NCBI GenBank assembly: GCA_023251095.1
Contig: JAHEZL010000003.1
Coordinates: 124,001 to 188,000 of the forward strand
Direction of reading: 5' to 3'
DNA from: Flavobacteriales bacterium
GTDB lineage: Bacteria > Bacteroidota > Bacteroidia > Flavobacteriales_C > GCA-002722245
DNA: 64,000 nt
Shown: positions 58,080 to 64,000 of the stretch, piece by piece
How positions within the stretch are numbered: position 1 is the stretch's first letter
Layout of the letters: each line of letters begins with the position of its first letter
Made by a program: the position numbers and the translations under genes
The notes under the pieces: model-generated
The model's input: only the letters and a program-made list of their open reading frames with translations
Told to the model about the DNA's origin: nothing
Databases searched by the model: none

Positions 58080-61000
58080 ATGTATTTAATCTTCGATACC
58101 GAAACAACTGGTTTGCCGCGTAACTGGAATGCTCCGATTACAGATACCGACAACTGGCCGCGTTGCGTGCAAATTGCCTGGCAATTGCACGATGATATGG
58201 GAAGATTGGTGGAGCACAAAGATTATCTGATTCGTCCCGAAGGTTTTAATATTCCTTTTGATGCGGAAAGAGTTCACGGAATTTCAACGGAATTAGCCGA
58301 AGAGCAAGGTGTGGATTTGCAAATGGTGCTGGAGGATTTCAATCGCGCTTTATCGCTTTGTAAATTTGTAGTGGGACAAAATCTCGGTTTCGACCTTAAA
58401 ATCATGGGTTGTGAATTGCACCGGAAAAACGTGCAATCTTCATTGTTAGAAAAACCTGTTTTAGATACATGTACAGAAATAACAGCAACGATGTGTCAGT
58501 TGCCGGGCGGACGAGGCGGGAAATTCAAACTGCCAACTTTAACGGAATTGCACTTTCATTTATTCGGACAAAAATTTGAAGAGGCCCACAACGCTACTGC
58601 CGACGTGGAAGCAACAACACGTTGCTTTTTTGAATTGCTGCGTTTAGGCTATTTTCCTACGCAACAATTACAAGCGCCGGAATCTTATTTAGAAGCTTTT
58701 CAAACTTTCAATACTTCTGCGATTGCACTCGCAGGATTGCAACACGTCAACCTGAAAGAAGAAAGCGAAAAAGTAAAAAAACAGAAATCGAAAGGGGAAG
58801 TTAAAGAGGAAGTTGAAATTGATTCTTCTGTTTTAATTGATGTTCCTTTTTCACATTTACACAATCACACACAATATTCAATTCTGCAATCTACAACGGA
58901 AGTAGAAGATCTGGTGAAAAAAGCTGCCGACATGAATATGCCGGCTGTGGCCCTCACTGATTTGGGGAATATGATGGCGGCTTTTGATTTTGTGACGGCT
59001 CTCAAAAAACACAACGACAACATCGCCAAACAAAAAAAGGAAGCCGAAGAAAAAGGAGAACCTTTCACAAAAAACTTTCTCAAAGGTATAGTAGGTTGTG
59101 AGTTTCATGTTTGTAAAGACAGAAAAAACAAAACGGTAAAAGACAATGGTTATCAGATTCCGATGATAGCTAAAAATAAAAAAGGCTATCACAATTTAGC
59201 CAAACTTTCTTCCTCGGGATTCATTGAAGGATCGTACTATGTGCCGCGTATCGATAAGGATGTTTTACTGCAATTAAAATCGGATATTATTGTTTTCACC
59301 GGCGGACTCAAAGGTGAAATTGCCGACCTGATTTTAAACGTTGGTGAGCGTCAGGCAGAAGAAGCTTTTTTGTGGTGGAAGGAACAATTCGGTGATGATT
59401 TTTATGCGCAACTCACTCGTCACGGACTAGAAGAGGAAAACCGTGTAAACGATACGCTGCTTAAGTTTTGTAAAACGCATGGTGTAAAATATTTTGCGGC
59501 CAACGAAACTTTCTATCTCAATAAAGAAGACGCCAATGCGCACGATATTTTGCTGTGCGTAAAAGAAGGTGAAAAGAAAAGTACACCCATCGGACGAGGC
59601 AGAGGTTTTCGTTACGGTTTCCCCAACGATGAATATTATTTCAAGTCGCAGGAAGAGATGAAAACTCTTTTCAAAGACTTACCTGAAGCGATTATTACCA
59701 CTAATGAAATTGTAGATAAAATTGAATCTTACAAATTGGCTGCAGATGTTTTACTGCCTAAGTTTGAGATTCCCGAAGAATTTAAAAATCCGGAAGATAT
59801 AGCAGATGGCGGTAAGCGCGGTGAAAATGCGTACTTACTTTTTCTCACCAATGTTGGCGCGAAAAAACGCTATCCTGAAATCACTTCCGAAATTCAGGAG
59901 CGTTTGACTTTTGAATTGGATACAATTGCAAAATCCGGTTATCCGGGATACTTTTTAATTGTTCAGGATTTCATTGCAAAGGCTCGTGAAATGGGTGTTT
60001 CGGTGGGGCCGGGTCGTGGTTCTGCTGCGGGATCAGCGGTGGCGTATTGCACGGGAATCACCAATGTTGATCCGATTAAATACGATTTACTTTTTGAGAG
60101 ATTCCTGAATCCGGAAAGGGTTTCATTGCCCGATATTGATATTGACTTTGACGATGAGGGCCGACAAAAAGTGATTGATTACGTGATCAATAAATACGGA
60201 TCGAGTCAGGTGGCACAAATTATTACCTACGGTACAATGGCCGCCAAATCATCGATTCGGGATACCGGAAGAGTTTTGGATTTGCCTTTGTTTGATACCG
60301 ATCGTATTTCCAAGTTGGTGCCGAATATGAAGCTCAACAAACTGTTCTCCATGGATGAAAAGCAGTTGAAAGAGGCTTTGAATGGTGATGAGGTGGAGAT
60401 GGCAAAACGCTTGAAAGAAATTTACGGGAAAGATGATTTGGAGGGACAAACTTTGCGTCAGGCAAGGATTTTAGAAGGTTCAGTTCGTAATACCGGCATT
60501 CATGCTTGCGGTGTTATCATTACGCCGAGCGACATTAGAGAATTACTTCCTGTAGCAACGGCAAAGGATTCCGAGATGTGGTGTACGCAGTTTGACAACT
60601 CGGTGGTGGAAAGTGCGGGCCTCCTTAAAATGGACTTTCTCGGATTAAAAACTTTAACGCTCATTAAGGATGCTATCGTGATTATTAAAGATCGTCACGG
60701 CATTCAAATAGATATTGATGAAATTCCTTTGGATGATGAACTGACGTACAAACTTTTCCAAAAAGGTGAAACGGTTGGAATTTTCCAGTATGAGTCGCCC
60801 GGTATGCAAAAGCATATGAAGGATTTGAAACCTACGGTGTTTGCGGATTTGATTGCCATGAATGCTTTGTATCGTCCGGGTCCGATTGAATATATTCCTT
60901 CCTTTATCAAAAGAAAACACGGTGTGGAAGAAATCACTTATGACCTCGCCGACATGGAAGAATACCTCAAGGAAACTTACGGTATCACGGTGTATCAGGA

Positions 61001-62444
61001 GCAGGTGATGTTGCTGTCGCAAAAGCTGGCGGGCTTTACCAAAGGTGAAGCCGACGTTTTGCGTAAGGCGATGGGAAAAAAACAACGCGATGTGTTGGAT
61101 AAAATGCGTCCGAAATTTATTGAGAAAGGAAAAGCAAAAGGTCATGGGGAAACTCAGCTCGCGAAAATATGGAAAGACTGGGAAGCCTTTGCTGCCTATG
61201 CTTTCAATAAATCGCATTCTACCTGTTATGCTTTAATTGCGTATCAAACGGCTTATTTAAAAGCACATTATCCGGCCGAATATATGGCGTCGGTGTTGAG
61301 TAACAATATGAATAACATCAGCGAGGTGACTTTCTTTATGGAAGAGTGCATGCGCATGGGAACTCCTGTGTTGGGGCCCGATGTAAATGAGTCGGTGTAT
61401 AAATTTACGGTGAATACAAGTGGTGCTATCCGTTTCGGATTGGGAGCGATAAAAGGAGTAGGGGAAGGTGCTGTGGAATCCATCGTTGATGAAAGAAAAA
61501 AGAACGGAGCCTTCAAAAATATTTTTGATATGACCAAGCGCATCAACCTGCGCGCGGCAAACAAAAAGTGCATGGAAAACTTAGTGTTGGCGGGTGGTTT
61601 CGATTGTTTCAAAGGAACGCATCGCGCACAATATTTTTTCAAAGCGAATGAAAAAGATTCTACTTTTTTAGAGAAGTCGATTAAGTACGGATTGCAATTA
61701 CAAAACGATGAAGGCTCACATCAGCAATCTTTGTTTGGTGCTGAAAGTGCTGTGGATTTACCCGTTCCGCCAATTCCGAGATGCGAAGAGTGGTCGAATA
61801 TTCAGGCGTTAAATCAGGAAAAGGAAGTGGTTGGAATTTTTATTTCCGGACATCCTTTAAATGATTTCCGTTTGGAAATCGACAATTTTGTGAACAGTAA
61901 TTTCCAGCAGGTGAACGAAGATTTGATGCGTTATAAAAATCGCGATTTGTCTTTTGCAGGTGTTGTTACAGAGGTATCGGAGAAAGTAAGTAAAAATGGA
62001 AATCACTTCGGGATTCTGGCCATGGAGGATTACACAGCGTCGTACAAGTTTTTCCTTTTTGGTGAAGATTATCTCAAGTACCGTCGCTATTTAGTGATGG
62101 GATCTTTCCTTTATATTAAAACAAAAGTTCAGCCGCGTAAATTCAATCAGGATGAAATGGAGTTGAAGGTGAACAACATTGAATTGCTTTCTGATTTGCG
62201 CGAGAAGCTGGTGAAATCAATTACTTTGAGGCTCGATATTAAAAATTTAACGGAGAAATATTTAGAAGAACTCACTCAGCTTTTCGAGAAGCATCCGGGG
62301 GAGTGCCGCATTAAATTCAACGTGGTTGATCCCATCGAGAAAATTACGATTGAAATGCCGTCGCGCACAAAAAAAATCAATTTGAATAATGATTTCATCA
62401 GTGAGGTGAAAAAGAAATTTCAGTTGGAGTTGAAGATTAATTAA
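58080..62444 (+). CDS. dnaE: DNA polymerase III alpha subunit with N-terminal proofreading exonuclease
   Basis: This is the 1454-residue replicative polymerase. Residues 1-190 form a DnaQ-like DEDDh 3'-5' exonuclease: FDTETTG (Asp6, Glu8), VVGQNLGFDLK near 100 and HNATADVEATTR near 178. A charged linker follows, then the PHP domain from about 257 (FSHLHNHTQYS). The polymerase core has VSVGPGRGSAAGSAVAY near 640 and the catalytic PDIDIDFDDEGR near 683. A helix-hairpin-helix region and an OB fold (LSFAGVVTEVSEKVSKNG, near 1290) complete it. Unlike PolC, the exonuclease is at the N-terminus and not inserted in PHP. The gene is complete. Confidence 0.93.
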   Translation: MYLIFDTETTGLPRNWNAPITDTDNWPRCVQIAWQLHDDMGRLVEHKDYLIRPEGFNIPFDAERVHGISTELAEEQGVDLQMVLEDFNRALSLCKFVVGQNLGFDLKIMGCELHRKNVQSSLLEKPVLDTCTEITATMCQLPGGRGGKFKLPTLTELHFHLFGQKFEEAHNATADVEATTRCFFELLRLGYFPTQQLQAPESYLEAFQTFNTSAIALAGLQHVNLKEESEKVKKQKSKGEVKEEVEIDSSVLIDVPFSHLHNHTQYSILQSTTEVEDLVKKAADMNMPAVALTDLGNMMAAFDFVTALKKHNDNIAKQKKEAEEKGEPFTKNFLKGIVGCEFHVCKDRKNKTVKDNGYQIPMIAKNKKGYHNLAKLSSSGFIEGSYYVPRIDKDVLLQLKSDIIVFTGGLKGEIADLILNVGERQAEEAFLWWKEQFGDDFYAQLTRHGLEEENRVNDTLLKFCKTHGVKYFAANETFYLNKEDANAHDILLCVKEGEKKSTPIGRGRGFRYGFPNDEYYFKSQEEMKTLFKDLPEAIITTNEIVDKIESYKLAADVLLPKFEIPEEFKNPEDIADGGKRGENAYLLFLTNVGAKKRYPEITSEIQERLTFELDTIAKSGYPGYFLIVQDFIAKAREMGVSVGPGRGSAAGSAVAYCTGITNVDPIKYDLLFERFLNPERVSLPDIDIDFDDEGRQKVIDYVINKYGSSQVAQIITYGTMAAKSSIRDTGRVLDLPLFDTDRISKLVPNMKLNKLFSMDEKQLKEALNGDEVEMAKRLKEIYGKDDLEGQTLRQARILEGSVRNTGIHACGVIITPSDIRELLPVATAKDSEMWCTQFDNSVVESAGLLKMDFLGLKTLTLIKDAIVIIKDRHGIQIDIDEIPLDDELTYKLFQKGETVGIFQYESPGMQKHMKDLKPTVFADLIAMNALYRPGPIEYIPSFIKRKHGVEEITYDLADMEEYLKETYGITVYQEQVMLLSQKLAGFTKGEADVLRKAMGKKQRDVLDKMRPKFIEKGKAKGHGETQLAKIWKDWEAFAAYAFNKSHSTCYALIAYQTAYLKAHYPAEYMASVLSNNMNNISEVTFFMEECMRMGTPVLGPDVNESVYKFTVNTSGAIRFGLGAIKGVGEGAVESIVDERKKNGAFKNIFDMTKRINLRAANKKCMENLVLAGGFDCFKGTHRAQYFFKANEKDSTFLEKSIKYGLQLQNDEGSHQQSLFGAESAVDLPVPPIPRCEEWSNIQALNQEKEVVGIFISGHPLNDFRLEIDNFVNSNFQQVNEDLMRYKNRDLSFAGVVTEVSEKVSKNGNHFGILAMEDYTASYKFFLFGEDYLKYRRYLVMGSFLYIKTKVQPRKFNQDEMELKVNNIELLSDLREKLVKSITLRLDIKNLTEKYLEELTQLFEKHPGECRIKFNVVDPIEKITIEMPSRTKKINLNNDFISEVKKKFQLELKIN

Positions 62445-62445
62445 T

Positions 62446-62473
62446 AAAAAACAGCCCCGTTTTCGCGAGGCTG
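62446..62473 (-). terminator. Terminator of the T9SS cargo gene at 62501
   Basis: On the minus strand the stem CAGCCTCG/CGGGGCTG (one G:U pair) with loop CGAAAA runs into TTTTTT. It lies 27 bases past the stop codon at 62501 and ends beside the dnaE stop, so it may work for both convergent genes. Confidence 0.65.
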
Positions 62474-62500
62474 CCACTTACTCATTAGAATAAATACCAT

Positions 62501-63472
62501 TTACAACTTAATCAATTTGAATTGACTTTGTTGTTGATCATGGTAAACCTTTACAAAGTAAAGTCCGCTTGTAATCTCTGTTCCGGAGAAAGAAATATTA
62601 TTAGTGTTGTAGTAAGTTTTCACAAGTCGGCCATTGCTATCGTAAATTGTAATTTGCTCGAGTGTTTGTGAAAAATTCAATTCATCATTTACAGGGTTCG
62701 GATAATATTGAATCGCAGCAACTTCCTGATTTTTTAAGGAAGTAGGCATTTCACTATTGTTGTACATAACAGTTTTTGTTAGAGAATTATCATCCCATGC
62801 AATAGAAAACAAAGGTATTTTGCTGTTTTGGGTATACCAGTCGTAAGAGATTTCTACTATTTTATTGCTCCAGCTTCCTCCGATGCCTCCGGCAGATTCT
62901 GTAATACTGTCGATTGTTACCAATCGTAGCACAGAAAAAGTTCCGGTGGACAATTTCAAAGTGCCGTAAGCATCTGCGGTCACAGTAGATTTAGTGCTTT
63001 GAGAGTAAGCACCTATATTGAGGAGCGCATCATCTGTATAAGAATCACCAAAAGTAAAAGGGTAAACTGCGTAAAGAAGGTAATCAGTATATTCGACATA
63101 GCTTGTGTCCTGAGGAAAACCCAGTGCTATTGCTTGTAGGGAATCATTACTCGTTTGAAAAAACATGCTTCCGTCTACATCATTAATATCTAGAAAAATA
63201 TCGGCTCTTCCGTTTAAAGTATCGGTAAATAAAGATTGGTTTACCGACTTCCACGCATAATTGTTTTCTATTCCTTGCAGGTTCAAGGATGAAAAATCCC
63301 AGCTAACATTTGCACCGGAATTCCCTTCATTTACATTGTTGTTGCTGAACTCAATCACTTTAAAATGATCTCCTGCCACAGGCATGTTTTTTCCTTTAGT
63401 CAGCTGAATTTGTGTCATTGCAGGAAGCGTCAGCATAAGCGACAATCCCAATAATTTCAATTTAGTTTTCAT
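62501..63472 (-). CDS. T9SS type A sorting-domain protein
   Basis: This is a 323-residue exported protein (signal peptide MKTKLKLLGLSLMLTLPAMTQ). A beta-rich body has no family I recognise, with WDFSSLNLQGIENNYAW near residue 58 and GTFSVLRLVTIDSITES near 176. The last 75 residues form a type A sorting domain (IQYYPNPVNDELNFSQTL, ITSGLYFVKVYHD). It is presumably delivered to the cell surface or outside by T9SS. The next gene upstream on this strand is also T9SS cargo, 110 bases away. Confidence 0.82.
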   Translation of the reverse strand: MKTKLKLLGLSLMLTLPAMTQIQLTKGKNMPVAGDHFKVIEFSNNNVNEGNSGANVSWDFSSLNLQGIENNYAWKSVNQSLFTDTLNGRADIFLDINDVDGSMFFQTSNDSLQAIALGFPQDTSYVEYTDYLLYAVYPFTFGDSYTDDALLNIGAYSQSTKSTVTADAYGTLKLSTGTFSVLRLVTIDSITESAGGIGGSWSNKIVEISYDWYTQNSKIPLFSIAWDDNSLTKTVMYNNSEMPTSLKNQEVAAIQYYPNPVNDELNFSQTLEQITIYDSNGRLVKTYYNTNNISFSGTEITSGLYFVKVYHDQQQSQFKLIKL

Positions 63473-63582
63473 AGTCTACTTTGGTTTTGGTTAGTATAAA
63501 AAACACAAAGCAGATTGTTCCCGGATAAAAGATAAATAAGTTAAGTAAGTGCGAATAAACAAAAAATGAAATTTATAGCGAC

Positions 63583-64000
63583 TTAATAAAGCACTGTTAC
63601 TCTCCCTATTTTTTCTTTTGTTATTTTTTTTCCGTCGCCTTTGTTAATGCTGTAAAAGACCTTCCATACATAAACATCCTGTTGCACCAACTGTCCGTTG
63701 TAAGTGCCATTCCAGCCATTGTTGAAATTATCCGACTCGAATATTTTTTCGCCCCAGCGATTGAAAACCATCAGGCGGAAATCATCTATGAAGTTTCCTT
63801 CGGCTTTGAATATTTCATTTTTATTATCGCCGTTCGGAGTGAAAGCATTTGGAATAAACAAAGTGGATTCGCAGTATTCAGTCAGTGTGATTTCATCTTT
63901 TGAAGTACACTTGCCTAGTGTGATGCTGAGGGTGTAAGTTCCTTTTTCTTTTACTTTAATGGCATTGCCGTTGTTGCCGTTGCTCCATGTGTAGGTGTAC
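63583..64000 (-). CDS. T9SS type B cargo protein, C-terminal part (cut by the window)
   Basis: The reading frame stays open on the minus strand to the window edge, so only about 139 C-terminal residues are visible. The end is a gliding-motility-associated type B sorting domain: LFIPNAFTPNGDNKNEIF, MVFNRWGEKIFESDNFNNGWNGTYNG and the closing GRVTVLY. Before it lies a PKD/immunoglobulin-like strand pattern (TYTWSNGNNGNAIKVKEKGTYTLSI), usual in large multi-domain surface adhesins of this phylum. The N-terminal part and total size are unknown. Confidence 0.9.
   Translation of the reverse strand, partial: YTYTWSNGNNGNAIKVKEKGTYTLSITLGKCTSKDEITLTEYCESTLFIPNAFTPNGDNKNEIFKAEGNFIDDFRLMVFNRWGEKIFESDNFNNGWNGTYNGQLVQQDVYVWKVFYSINKGDGKKITKEKIGRVTVLY

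Noticed and set aside
60654-61217. 187-residue minus-strand frame opposite dnaE
   Set aside because: Shadow of the polymerase core codons.

Overview
The window is a gene-dense, AT-rich chromosomal segment of a member of the Bacteroidota. The evidence is: type IX secretion (T9SS) C-terminal sorting domains on four proteins; GldA-, GldN- and PorE-like proteins; a fused SecDF; families that I know mainly from this phylum (DUF2851, DUF3822, DUF349 and DUF5723-like); and promoters of the phylum's TTTG/TANNTTTG type, for example in front of secDF. I cannot place it below phylum level. No rRNA, tRNA, CRISPR array, insertion sequence or prophage block was seen. Both ends cut through genes: a glycosyltransferase at base 1 and a T9SS type B cargo protein at base 64000.

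Layout. 1-1641: edge of a surface-glycan region (glycosyltransferase, FkbM methyltransferase). 1729-5641 (minus): a secreted glutamine-amidotransferase-like protein, dnaB and accA. 5744-10473 (plus): oxidoreductase, ispE, era, gldA, metK. 10700-14949 (minus): a tight operon of UMF1-type MFS transporter, lhgO, a GldN-like lipoprotein and an M16 peptidase. 15950-21403 (plus): secDF overlapping tatA, then a PorE-like TPR/beta-propeller/OmpA lipoprotein. 21466-24553: purM, prfA, pyrF. 24680-31215: DUF2851, PspC, SDR, amino-acid symporter, HhH protein, apt and acyl-CoA dehydrogenase in one run. 31377-36455: MFS transporter, long-helix secreted protein, prohibitin-like lipoprotein, thiolase. 36546-40620: a Coq4-motif membrane protein and its neighbour, then rsmD, DUF3822 and a RecD-like helicase.

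40817-47173 (minus) holds two serine-hydrolase (beta-lactamase fold) proteins, one of which has lost its catalytic residues. They flank an outer-membrane protein with calcium-type repeats and an OmpA domain, and a DUF349 protein. 47219-52252 (plus) encodes three consecutive exported proteins: a TPR/CsgG-like lipoprotein, an LPP20-like lipoprotein and a protein with a very long charged helix. They look like parts of one envelope assembly and are the best candidate here for an undescribed system. 52302-54396 encodes an acyl-CoA carboxylase beta subunit and an NTF2-like protein. 54443-56536 holds two T9SS cargo proteins. 56622-58006 holds an ORF6N protein and an unknown lipoprotein. 58080-62444 is DNA polymerase III alpha with its own N-terminal proofreading exonuclease, followed by two more T9SS cargo genes on the minus strand.

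Intergenic DNA is short but rich in palindromes. Two nearly identical 50-bp inverted repeats, in opposite orientations, sit between convergent genes at 31238-31370 and 40656-40792. Other large hairpins lie at 4589-4672, 10496-10650 and 24558-24624. All functional calls were made by reading the sequence; no database search was run.
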